A stretch of 64,000 bases of DNA from a virus. The stretch's first letter is position 1, and every line of letters begins with the position of its first letter. Shown one piece after another: positions 41,685 through 49,938 of the stretch. A program made the position numbers and the translations under genes. The DNA lies in IMG/VR virus record IMGVR_UViG_3300042465_007929, positions 1-64,000 of that record; one strand, written 5' to 3'. The notes beneath the pieces were generated by a model that did no database searches, had not been told where the DNA came from, and worked only from the letters and a program-made list of their open reading frames with translations.

Positions 41685-43396
41685 GCTATTACAATTACGA
41701 TAATTATTATAATAATACTATTGATGTCATCAATAACTGGGATTATGTGCATGACTATATAGATTATAGTCCATATTCTTTACAACCTGTTTATAGATTT
41801 CCTCCTTCATTTATTGTTGATGAAGAAGATTTGAATTTAGTAGCTAGTGGTATAGCTATTCACAATAATAAAGATGTAACATTCGATTTAAATTTATTTG
41901 ATCAAAATCAAAAACCATTAACATCTTTTAATGATGTTTCAGAAAATCCATTTGTTCAAGGCGTAAATGTATCTATTTTGGATAAATTTGGCAATACTGT
42001 TTCTTATCATTATATTAAAAATTCATTTCAAAAAACTTTTACTTTAACTGAACAAGATAATATAAAAGTTTTTGGATTCTATGAGCCTGATTTTGGTATT
42101 CAATTAGAAGTTCTTGATTTAAATTTAAATAGACATGTATCTCGTTTTCAAGTCTATTCAAATCAATTAGAAATTGAAAGTATATATGTAACAGATAGTA
42201 ATGGATATTGGCTTAATGAAGATCCAATAGGTTTTCAATCGTATATACCATATAAATATAACTATGAAGGTTTTGATGTTCAAGCAGTAACAAATAATGC
42301 ATATTATATTAATAAATATAATGCTTTATTAGATGCGTATGATATAAATGTAAATGCACAAATAACATTTGCCAAATCAGAAAATGAAAATATTTTTGTT
42401 GATTGGGGCGATGGAAATTCTGAATTAATTTTACAAAGATTTGGTGATTCTGTATTTAATGGAAATGTAATCCATGCTTTTACTGATACAGAAGATGAAT
42501 ATTTAATACCATATTATGAAAATATAGATGGTTATTTGTATGAATTTTCTTTATATCATAATTATTTAAATACAGGAAGATATAATGTAAGTTTTTATTA
42601 TAGTGGAAATGGATCTACAGGTCTTGAATCTATTAAATCTATAGATTTTTCAATGCCTTATGAATTGAAAGAAAATGGACTACCACAATTTGGTGATAGC
42701 ATTACTGGCGGAATAAATTTTGATATAAATTTTTTAAATGATCCTAATTATGTTAATTTTGATTATTTTGATATTTATGCAAGTACATCTAGTAATGTTT
42801 TATTAAATGAAGAAAATTTTATTAAAAAAATAGATATTCCAAATTCTTATAAAAGTTACGAGTTTAGTTTAGATCCTTCTAATTTTCAATCAAATTTAGA
42901 TTATTGGTTTGTTATTTTACCTTATAGTAAAATAAAAGCTGGATATCCTTGGAAAATTGGTCCATACCGTAAATATGAAGCGCCTGTTCCTGAAAGTATT
43001 ACATCTGCAAATAAATTAAATATTTCAAATGGTGCTGCTATTGTTCAAACACAAATAATAACTGGAATTATTACTGGATTCGAACCAATGATAATTGATC
43101 AGTCTATTAAAAATGGATCATATTTTGCACATGAATATCTTACAAGATTTGATGATCAATTAAACCATCATGCATCTTCTAAATTATTAGTTGTAGACAA
43201 TAGCTCAGGACAAGACATAATGAGAACTGGATTATCATTTACTGAATATAGTATTAGTGATAATTATTTTATATCCTTTGGAGTTCATGATGATGCTGAA
43301 AATATTTATTTAACAGCTCGTCATGATTATTCTAATTTTGAAAGCTCTCCAACTGATCCAAGTTCTTTCTATAAAATTCAAAAGGTATCTATTTGA
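41681..43396 (+). CDS. Tail-tip associated protein of unknown family (571 aa)
   Basis: It overlaps J by 4 nt. The N-terminus is very Tyr/Asn-rich (MSYYNYDNYYNNTIDVIN). The rest is beta-rich, with a PKD-like FVDWGDGNSELIL (about 239-251) and fibre-like strands. Position after J suggests a receptor-binding or side-fibre protein. No family recognised. Confidence 0.65.
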   Translation: MSYYNYDNYYNNTIDVINNWDYVHDYIDYSPYSLQPVYRFPPSFIVDEEDLNLVASGIAIHNNKDVTFDLNLFDQNQKPLTSFNDVSENPFVQGVNVSILDKFGNTVSYHYIKNSFQKTFTLTEQDNIKVFGFYEPDFGIQLEVLDLNLNRHVSRFQVYSNQLEIESIYVTDSNGYWLNEDPIGFQSYIPYKYNYEGFDVQAVTNNAYYINKYNALLDAYDINVNAQITFAKSENENIFVDWGDGNSELILQRFGDSVFNGNVIHAFTDTEDEYLIPYYENIDGYLYEFSLYHNYLNTGRYNVSFYYSGNGSTGLESIKSIDFSMPYELKENGLPQFGDSITGGINFDINFLNDPNYVNFDYFDIYASTSSNVLLNEENFIKKIDIPNSYKSYEFSLDPSNFQSNLDYWFVILPYSKIKAGYPWKIGPYRKYEAPVPESITSANKLNISNGAAIVQTQIITGIITGFEPMIIDQSIKNGSYFAHEYLTRFDDQLNHHASSKLLVVDNSSGQDIMRTGLSFTEYSISDNYFISFGVHDDAENIYLTARHDYSNFESSPTDPSSFYKIQKVSI

Positions 43397-43581
43397 TAGA
43401 TATTAAAATCTGGATTATTATCTTTTTTAAAATCATTTTTATAAACAGATAAATTTACTTTTTGAGTAGATCCATCTTTTAATTTTATTTCAATAACTCC
43501 AGAAAGATATTGTCGGTCAGCTTTTGTTTTTTTAATCCAAAAGCCGCCGATCTTTTTATTGCTCCAATTATTTTTCTCCAT
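43378..43581 (-). CDS. DUF736-like small protein (67 aa)
   Basis: The plan KKIGGFWIKKTKADRQYLSG, then VNLSVYKNDFKKDNNPDF resembles the phage and plasmid DUF736 family (small beta-barrel, function unknown). It overlaps the 3' end of the plus-strand gene upstream antisense by 19 nt. Confidence 0.65.
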   Translation of the reverse strand: MEKNNWSNKKIGGFWIKKTKADRQYLSGVIEIKLKDGSTQKVNLSVYKNDFKKDNNPDFNIYQIDTF

Positions 43582-43735
43582 TAAGAGTCTCTTTGGTCAT
43601 CTCAATAAAGATGGCTCGACTATCCTGTGGAACAAGATTATATTGTTTCTTTAGTCTTCTATAAACTCTGCGAGTAATTGGATTGCTAATATCTCCAACT
43701 ATTTTTCTCAATTTTTTTGCGGTTGTATTTCTCAT
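43568..43735 (-). CDS. Small basic phage protein (55 aa)
   Basis: A highly basic product, RNTTAKKLRKIVGDISNP, then TRRVYRRLKKQYNLVPQDSR. Very similar small proteins are found in other phages; function unknown. It overlaps genes on both sides by 4-14 nt, which supports expression. Confidence 0.75.
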   Translation of the reverse strand: MRNTTAKKLRKIVGDISNPITRRVYRRLKKQYNLVPQDSRAIFIEMTKETLNGEK

Positions 43736-44187
43736 AATTCTGCTATAAATGTTTCTGTATCTTTTATAAATCCCATTTTCTCATAGAATTTCATTACCCC
43801 ATGAGAATGTGGATGTTTCATCACTCTATTCATCATAATATATTTAAAACCTTTTTGTCGAGCAAATTTTGTAGCTTCTTGAAATAATTTATATCCAACT
43901 TTTGGATTTTTTGAAAGCCAAATATATTCGGAGAAAATTTGCTCATTAAATTTTGCATTTTTGTCATTTAAAAAAATAATAACAGCATCATACGATTGAC
44001 CATTATGGTTTGCCCATACAAAAATATCCCAAGCCAATAAATATTTATTAGCAAATGAAGTTTTGATTGTTTCTTTATTATGCTTTAAAAAGAAATGCCC
44101 TTGATTTTCATTTTCAAATTCATGTAATGAAAAAATATCATCAGCTAATTGTTTAAAATCTTCAGGATTTAAAATTCTTTTAATCAT
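43732..44187 (-). CDS. GNAT-family acetyltransferase-like protein (151 aa)
   Basis: A GNAT-like core is suggested by KVGYKLFQEATKFARQKGFK, then HSHGVMKFYEKMGFIKDTET. The acetyl-CoA loop is not a clean Q/RxxGxG. Phage proteins of this type may acetylate nucleic-acid-binding or host proteins. It lies in the cluster of small minus-strand genes. Confidence 0.68.
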   Translation of the reverse strand: MIKRILNPEDFKQLADDIFSLHEFENENQGHFFLKHNKETIKTSFANKYLLAWDIFVWANHNGQSYDAVIIFLNDKNAKFNEQIFSEYIWLSKNPKVGYKLFQEATKFARQKGFKYIMMNRVMKHPHSHGVMKFYEKMGFIKDTETFIAEL

Positions 44188-45011
44188 TTTTTATTAATCA
44201 AAGGAAGTAGGATTCTAGCTTCTTTAGCTGGGATATCTTCAAAATTCTTCCAATCTTTAATTCCTTCATAGCGATACTTCTCTGTAGTCCATAATTCTCT
44301 GAGGATCGCTCTGAAGCCTTCGAAATCTGTGATGCCAGACTTCTCGCGGAGAGTCTTCTCAAGGATGCCTGTTGGTGTTACAGGGACAATAGAGCTTTCA
44401 TATCCAGAAGATTCAATTGATGGGCTGAATGAATTCTTTGATTTATCAATTTCATCTGCTCCAACGATATGAATATTAAGAAAATTGCGAACACAACGAA
44501 CAAATGCTCGATTACAAGCAATGGTTTCGAGAAACTTCGCGCAGAAATCATCCGTATTAGCAAGTGTTGCATTGGCAACATCTTCATATGAAACAAAATG
44601 CTTAGAACCTGTCTCATAATTATGAATCCAATCAATTCGGCACTTGGCTACTACATAATTTTCATTAACATGATTGACTTCATAGGAAACAGAAGAAAAC
44701 CCACGAAGTTTCGCAATTTCTTTAATGCCACCAAGCATAATAAGAAGTTGGTTGTCTTTAAGACCATCAACAGAGGATGGCATCTCTTTCTTGCGGATAT
44801 CAAACCATCCTTTATTTGGGTAAAGGAATTCATCCTTAATCATCTTGCGCCAATTAACTGAGCCATCATCATTAAAATGATAATTAGTATTCTCAATCAA
44901 TCCCCATTCATTCCTCTTATAGAGTTGATGAAAAGATGGAGGCGGTGAAGAGTTGGTTTCTTCTGATTGTTCTGTAATTTGCGGATCTTCTGTTTTTTTA
45001 ATCTTGCTCAT
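44184..45011 (-). CDS. Hypothetical protein, possibly a DNA-annealing/recombination factor (275 aa)
   Basis: Start at 45011 (MSKIKKTEDPQ) gives a 14-nt overlap upstream. The segment FLETIACNRAFVRCVRNFLN then IHIVGADEID resembles phage Rad52/Erf-like or related DNA-annealing proteins in my reading, but the match is weak. The N-terminus is charged and probably flexible. Confidence 0.5.
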   Translation of the reverse strand: MSKIKKTEDPQITEQSEETNSSPPPSFHQLYKRNEWGLIENTNYHFNDDGSVNWRKMIKDEFLYPNKGWFDIRKKEMPSSVDGLKDNQLLIMLGGIKEIAKLRGFSSVSYEVNHVNENYVVAKCRIDWIHNYETGSKHFVSYEDVANATLANTDDFCAKFLETIACNRAFVRCVRNFLNIHIVGADEIDKSKNSFSPSIESSGYESSIVPVTPTGILEKTLREKSGITDFEGFRAILRELWTTEKYRYEGIKDWKNFEDIPAKEARILLPLINKK

Positions 45012-46152
45012 AAAAATAAAAATGTTCTTGGTCTTTCCAATATTCATTAGTATCTAATATTTTCATTTTATTGTCAACCATATTTTTATTTAAATCTAAA
45101 TGAGCTTTGCTCGCGTATTGTTTTCCATCTTTAAAAATTCTTTTATTAGAAAAGAAAAGTGTTTTTGTCGAAATGTTTTTAGGTTTTTCTGAATTAAATT
45201 CGTATAAATTAACATTTTGATCAAAATATTTATTTTTTACAAAGCCTAAATCATTCTCTTCTTTTATTAAAATTTGAAAAGCAATTCCCCATATTTTTAG
45301 TATTTCAAAATATTTTTCAGGAATAGTATCAGAATTTTTATTAAGAAATATTGATATTTTTTTAACATTATTTCTAATTTTTTCCAATGTAGATAATTGT
45401 ATTAATTGCTCAGTAACAATAGAAACTTTATATTTATTGCAATATTGCAAGAAGCTTATTTCATCAAATCCATAATCAATTCTTAAATAAATAATATCAT
45501 CATTTTGAACTTGAATATCATGGAAACTGGTTGGGACCACCTCGTAAATTTTATTTAAAAATAAATTACCAATTTCGATTGTTTTGAAATTAATTTTATT
45601 CTTAATATTAAGAAGATCTAAAAAAGCTTGAGCTATTTGTTCAGGTTTAATTAAATTAATTTCTGATTTTGGATCGTATAAATTTAAACATGGTTTTCCC
45701 GACCATGGTGCTGGTATATCTATTTTTTGTTTTTTATCTGACCAATATCCATTGGATATAGATGGGTAGATATTACCAAATAAATTAATAATAGGTATTT
45801 TTTTGCTACTTGCATAGTGCGAATACACACTATCAGAACCAATATATGCAATTGATTTTGATATGATATATGCGTATTGTTTGAATGATAAATTAGAAAT
45901 ACCTTTGTTTATTCCTGTAATTGTATTATTTTTAACATCAATTTGAATAACTTGAATATTTTGAGAATTTAAAATTGGACGCAAAAGATCTAATACTATA
46001 TTATAGTATTTATAATGTTTTGATTGGATATTTTCTTCAGAATAAATAACAATATATTTATTTTCTTTTATTGGGAAATAATGTTCAGAAATAATTGGTT
46101 CCGAAATTAAAACTCCTAAATTTTTAGCATACTCTTCTAAGATATGTGACAT
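44998..46152 (-). CDS. GT9-like glycosyltransferase half (384 aa)
   Basis: The sequence SIAYIGSDSVYSHYASSKKI, then NLFGNIYPSI and IKPEQIAQAFLDLL matches the C-terminal half of GT9/ADP-heptose:LPS heptosyltransferases. The matching N-terminal half (KKIAVIIPQSETDVLLINSL) is fused to the end of the upstream gene. The two frames are separated by a TAA and a single base before this ATG. Either the transferase works as two polypeptides or it was split by a frameshift. Confidence 0.68.
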   Translation of the reverse strand: MSHILEEYAKNLGVLISEPIISEHYFPIKENKYIVIYSEENIQSKHYKYYNIVLDLLRPILNSQNIQVIQIDVKNNTITGINKGISNLSFKQYAYIISKSIAYIGSDSVYSHYASSKKIPIINLFGNIYPSISNGYWSDKKQKIDIPAPWSGKPCLNLYDPKSEINLIKPEQIAQAFLDLLNIKNKINFKTIEIGNLFLNKIYEVVPTSFHDIQVQNDDIIYLRIDYGFDEISFLQYCNKYKVSIVTEQLIQLSTLEKIRNNVKKISIFLNKNSDTIPEKYFEILKIWGIAFQILIKEENDLGFVKNKYFDQNVNLYEFNSEKPKNISTKTLFFSNKRIFKDGKQYASKAHLDLNKNMVDNKMKILDTNEYWKDQEHFYFYEQD

Positions 46153-46153
46153 A

Positions 46154-48055
46154 TTATTCTAATAATGAAAATTGATTTTTATTTTTGCCATTGTGAACGT
46201 AACAAATACTTTTCTGTGTTGTGGTATGAGGATAAAAAGCCATTTCAAAAAAACCTTTATGATCTCCGCATCCTTCTAAGAAAATTGTATTTTCTAATAT
46301 TTCTGAATATTGAAAACATTTATATATATAAGGGTTGTCTTCTATATATGGAAAATACTCTTCTTTGGTGAAAATATAAATATTATGATCAGAATATTGT
46401 TTTTTTAAATTCTTCATTAAAGAATTAATCAATAAAACATCTGTCTCTGATTGGGGGATGATTACGGCAATTTTTTTATTATCATCTCCATGAAATAAAG
46501 ATTCAAATTCTATTTTTTTATTTTGTTGATTAGTTTGTTTTGCGACACTCACGAAATGATTCAGCAATCCATTCGCATCTATTTCTTTATTCAATAATTT
46601 GGAATCCCAGTATTTAAAGCCATTAGAATTTTTATCAATATCTTCTTTTAAAATATTTTTATATAGATCAATAATAAATTCATCTTTCGATAGATTATCT
46701 TTTGGTTTGTAATTTTCATCCAATAAAACATCATCATCATTAAAAGAAAAATCAATATCTGGCATATTATCAATAATGTCTTCGATTTTTTTACCAATAA
46801 TTTCAATGGAAAAATTATCGATAGCCCACTGCCTTGACATTTTTTCAATTTTTTGCTTTTGGATTTTATCCATTTTAAAAATATTTTCAATTTCTAAAGC
46901 GATACTATTTGCATCGGTAGATGCCTTAATAAACTGGGTTCCCGGCTCTCTATATTCATGCCACTTCAAAGAAACACCTCCACTGTCAATAGTACAATTA
47001 TCTTCTCCACATGAATAATTAGTAACAAGAGTAATTAATTCTGTTAATTTAGCCTCTTGAATTGGAATTTCCTGACCACCACTTGTGAATGGGTGGCAAT
47101 AAACATCCATCAAATTATAAACTTCATTTAATTGTTTCTCAGAAACTCCATGACTAATATTTGTTGTATTTAATGATTTCTCTGAACCGCACGATCTACA
47201 GTTTTGTTCTTGACCTGTAAATTGTCTTATTTCGTAAGAGTTACATTTGTTACAAAAATAAGTAGTTAAAATATCATTTGGATTAATTTCCTTTTCTTTC
47301 AAAAGATCGGGTATATTCCAACCTTCACTCCAATGAGTATGTAATAATAATTTAGCTTTAGAATTTGGATTAGAAATTTTAAATTTTTTGAATCCTTCTA
47401 AAATATTAGGCACAGATTTTCTTAATTGATTTCTAAAAACAAAACCAATAATAAAAGAATCTTGATCAATATTAAATTTTTGGCGAAGATTACTTCTTTC
47501 TTCATCTTTTAATCTGAAAAAGTTTTGGGTATCTACTGAACCTCTAAGGGTTTTTACATGATCATAACCCATTTTATTAAATGCTTTTTCGGCAAAAGAT
47601 GCCCATACATAATAATTTTTTATTTTAGGAGCAGATTCAATTGCTTGTGGTAATATCGGGAGACTATCTAATGTCGTCCATATCATACAATTAATTTTAT
47701 TCCACCAAGCTTTTTTATGAAAATCATTAAAAGCCCATATATCTTCAATGCCTATATAAACATCTGGTTTTACTTTTTTTATTATTTCATCAATTACTTC
47801 CCCACCATACCCAGCAGATCTTTGTTGGTCTGGAGCCATTGATTGAAGTTTTGACATAGGAGGTAAAGTGCCATAACACTCCCAAGGTACAGATTTTATT
47901 TGAGGATCATTTAATTGATGACCATTTGCTGCTTCTACAATATTATATTTACCTGTAGAATAAAGATATCTTAAAATATTTTTTTTATTTTTACCAAAAC
48001 CAGTGAAAGCTTTGCAAAAATTAGAATGAATTAAAATTGTTTTTTTATTTTGCAT
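46154..48055 (-). CDS. GT4-like glycosyltransferase with zinc ribbon, DUF4214-like and GT9 N-terminal parts (633 aa)
   Basis: The start MQNKKTILIHSNF at 48055 gives an 11-nt overlap with the upstream gene; 48085 is also open. Residues about 1-410 form a GT4-type transferase with GSVDTQNFFRL, FIIGFVFRNQLRKS and TSGGQEIPIQEAKL. A small CNKCN...CRSCG zinc ribbon is inserted (about 275-298). Then comes a phycobilisome-linker-like DUF4214 segment (DEFIIDLYKNILKEDIDKNS). The last 100 residues are the N-terminal half of a GT9 fold. Probably modifies surface glycans; sugar unknown. Confidence 0.7.
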   Translation of the reverse strand: MQNKKTILIHSNFCKAFTGFGKNKKNILRYLYSTGKYNIVEAANGHQLNDPQIKSVPWECYGTLPPMSKLQSMAPDQQRSAGYGGEVIDEIIKKVKPDVYIGIEDIWAFNDFHKKAWWNKINCMIWTTLDSLPILPQAIESAPKIKNYYVWASFAEKAFNKMGYDHVKTLRGSVDTQNFFRLKDEERSNLRQKFNIDQDSFIIGFVFRNQLRKSVPNILEGFKKFKISNPNSKAKLLLHTHWSEGWNIPDLLKEKEINPNDILTTYFCNKCNSYEIRQFTGQEQNCRSCGSEKSLNTTNISHGVSEKQLNEVYNLMDVYCHPFTSGGQEIPIQEAKLTELITLVTNYSCGEDNCTIDSGGVSLKWHEYREPGTQFIKASTDANSIALEIENIFKMDKIQKQKIEKMSRQWAIDNFSIEIIGKKIEDIIDNMPDIDFSFNDDDVLLDENYKPKDNLSKDEFIIDLYKNILKEDIDKNSNGFKYWDSKLLNKEIDANGLLNHFVSVAKQTNQQNKKIEFESLFHGDDNKKIAVIIPQSETDVLLINSLMKNLKKQYSDHNIYIFTKEEYFPYIEDNPYIYKCFQYSEILENTIFLEGCGDHKGFFEMAFYPHTTTQKSICYVHNGKNKNQFSLLE

Positions 48056-48509
48056 TTGCTTGTTGTCTAAAATAATAGATTTCATTTAAAGCGAATTTGA
48101 AAAATTGGCAAAGAGCATAAGCTTCTGACATCTCTACTCCCATGCCAAATTTATTTGCAGAGTTTCTAATTATAGAAAATGAAAAAGCTTTTTGTCCATT
48201 CTTTTTTGTATAAGGCTTGAATGAAATAGCAGTTTTATTTTCTTCGTAAGTATGAAAGGCTGAGAATTCAGCATATTGTTCGATAGCATAAATAAATCCT
48301 CCCAATTCGTTTTCATTTAATTTTAATGAAATTGATTTTTCAGGATTTTTAGAGTTTTCCGAAAAAGAACCGTTTTTTGTTTTATCATTCCAAGAAAATT
48401 GTTGAATTGCTGTAATATAAACATTAGGCTCTTTGGCTTTACTTCCGAGTCCAATTTGAAATCCAAATGCTGATCCAGTATTACTTGAGTTTGGTTTGTA
48501 TAAATGCAT
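48045..48509 (-). CDS. Hypothetical protein, possibly a Whirly/PC4-like ssDNA-binding protein (154 aa)
   Basis: Strands such as GSAFGFQIGLGSKAKEPNVY, then SISLKLNENELGGFIYAIEQ, then KAFSFSIIRNSANKFGMGVE give a curved beta-sheet plus helix plan like Whirly/PC4-type ssDNA-binding proteins seen in some phages. The assignment is by overall pattern only. Elsewhere in this window no other ssDNA-binding protein is seen, so this is a candidate for that role. Confidence 0.45.
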   Translation of the reverse strand: MHLYKPNSSNTGSAFGFQIGLGSKAKEPNVYITAIQQFSWNDKTKNGSFSENSKNPEKSISLKLNENELGGFIYAIEQYAEFSAFHTYEENKTAISFKPYTKKNGQKAFSFSIIRNSANKFGMGVEMSEAYALCQFFKFALNEIYYFRQQANAK

Positions 48510-48544
48510 ATTATGAAAGATTATAAATTTATAAACAATTTATT

Positions 48545-49621
48545 CTATAAAGTTTCGTCTTTTAATATAGGTTCAATTATTGTTTTAGTTAAAAAATCAC
48601 GATTTTTTTGAAAAGCTGAAATATCATAAAATCTTTCGTAACATAAAATAAATTTTTGACATAAATTAAAAATTTCTTTTTTTCTAAAGGATTCATAAAC
48701 ATATGTATCTTCCAGATATTGCACAATGAATTCCAAGATTTTTTTTCTTATTGTAGTTTGATAACAAACTTTATAAATTAAAGATGATTCTGCGTCTATT
48801 TTAATATTTAAATATTTACAAAATTTTTCAAATAAAAATTTTTCTGTTTCTCTATCTGCACCAATCTCTATAATCAATTCACAAAAATCAATAAAGCAAT
48901 GACCTTGAAAACTATTTTCGAAATTAATAAATTTAAAAGTATTGTCTCTGTAAATAATATTTTTTAAATTTAAATTACCGTGGCATATATGATTATATTT
49001 TATATTTTTAATGGAAACGACCCTAAGTAAGTCTGTTTTTATTTCTAATAAACATTTTAAAATATTATTTAAATCTGTATGGCTTTTTATATCACTCAAA
49101 ACTTCTTTATCGAATCTTTTTTCTATATCAATATATAAATAAAAATCATCCATAACGTCTTTGTGGGTTTTAATTAAAGACATTGATTTTTGCATTATTG
49201 AATATGAATAACAAAAATTATCAAAATTTTCTACCAAAATACCCTTACCAATTTCATTTATTGATTCTGCATCTTCATACGATGTGATGATATATCTAAT
49301 ATTATCTCCAATTTTTATCTTTCCATCATGAAGATATTTTGGCCTAATAAGTGGATTTATGTAATTTAAATATTTACTTTCGTATTCTATTTTTTTACAG
49401 TCTTCATCTAGTGATAATTTTAAAGTATATAATTGATTATTAGATGTGATTTTATAAGTATCGAATTCATTATCAATAGAAATTAATTCTGATTTTATAA
49501 CATTTATTGGATTCTTTAAAGATGAAAAAATTTTTTCTATAATTTTAATTTCATCATCACTGCATTCACTAATACCATTAGATAGATATGCATTTTGTTC
49601 AAAAATACTAGATAAGTTCAC
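48545..49621 (-). CDS. APH-like (aminoglycoside phosphotransferase-fold) pseudokinase (358 aa)
   Basis: The C-terminal half has ICHGNLNLKNIIYRDNTFKF then NFENSFQGHCFIDFCELIIE. This lines up with the APH/choline-kinase catalytic segment HGDxxxxN...(I)DFE. Both key Asp positions are Asn here (HGN, INFE), so catalytic activity is doubtful. N-terminal strands (KITSNNQLYTLKLSLDEDCK) fit the kinase N-lobe. It may be a pseudokinase. It ends at TAG and the terminator at 49639-49662 lies just upstream of its start. Confidence 0.68.
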   Translation of the reverse strand: MNLSSIFEQNAYLSNGISECSDDEIKIIEKIFSSLKNPINVIKSELISIDNEFDTYKITSNNQLYTLKLSLDEDCKKIEYESKYLNYINPLIRPKYLHDGKIKIGDNIRYIITSYEDAESINEIGKGILVENFDNFCYSYSIMQKSMSLIKTHKDVMDDFYLYIDIEKRFDKEVLSDIKSHTDLNNILKCLLEIKTDLLRVVSIKNIKYNHICHGNLNLKNIIYRDNTFKFINFENSFQGHCFIDFCELIIEIGADRETEKFLFEKFCKYLNIKIDAESSLIYKVCYQTTIRKKILEFIVQYLEDTYVYESFRKKEIFNLCQKFILCYERFYDISAFQKNRDFLTKTIIEPILKDETL

Positions 49622-49638
49622 TATTTATTATTACAAAT

Positions 49639-49662
49639 AAGCCCCATTTTTCAATGGGGCTT
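49639..49662 (-). terminator. Intrinsic-type hairpin after the 77-aa gene
   Basis: AAGCCCCAT and ATGGGGCTT form a 9-bp stem with a 6-nt loop, followed on the minus strand by a moderately T-rich tract. It separates the gene at 49694-49927 from the APH-like gene. Confidence 0.65.
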
Positions 49663-49693
49663 ACTTATACGGTTGATGTTTATTAAATAATTA

Positions 49694-49927
49694 TTAGATG
49701 ATCTGACCAATTGTCTGTCCAGAGATCTTAATACCCATTAGACTGGTCTTAGCTAGGCGACGATGAGCCTTCTTGTTGCGGTCATAAATAACCATGTACG
49801 ATGGACTCTCGCTAGAGAGTTGAGCATTAATGGATTCTCCTTGCTTGGTATAAATACCGAAGAAACGACCCTTGCTCTCACGAATTGCATTTAGCACCTT
49901 ACTGTTTGTTGTATTTGTATTACTCAT
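49694..49927 (-). CDS. Small hypothetical protein, SH3-like (77 aa)
   Basis: A compact beta-rich product (GRFFGIYTKQGESINAQL, then SYMVIYDRNKKAHRRLAK). It resembles small phage proteins found beside replication genes. Unknown function. Confidence 0.65.
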   Translation of the reverse strand: MSNTNTTNSKVLNAIRESKGRFFGIYTKQGESINAQLSSESPSYMVIYDRNKKAHRRLAKTSLMGIKISGQTIGQII

Positions 49928-49938
49928 ATAGATAGATA

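Noticed and set aside
44598-44861. Plus-strand hydrophobic ORF antisense to the 44184-45011 gene
   Set aside because: It is a shadow of the opposite-strand gene, with no start context or neighbours on its strand.
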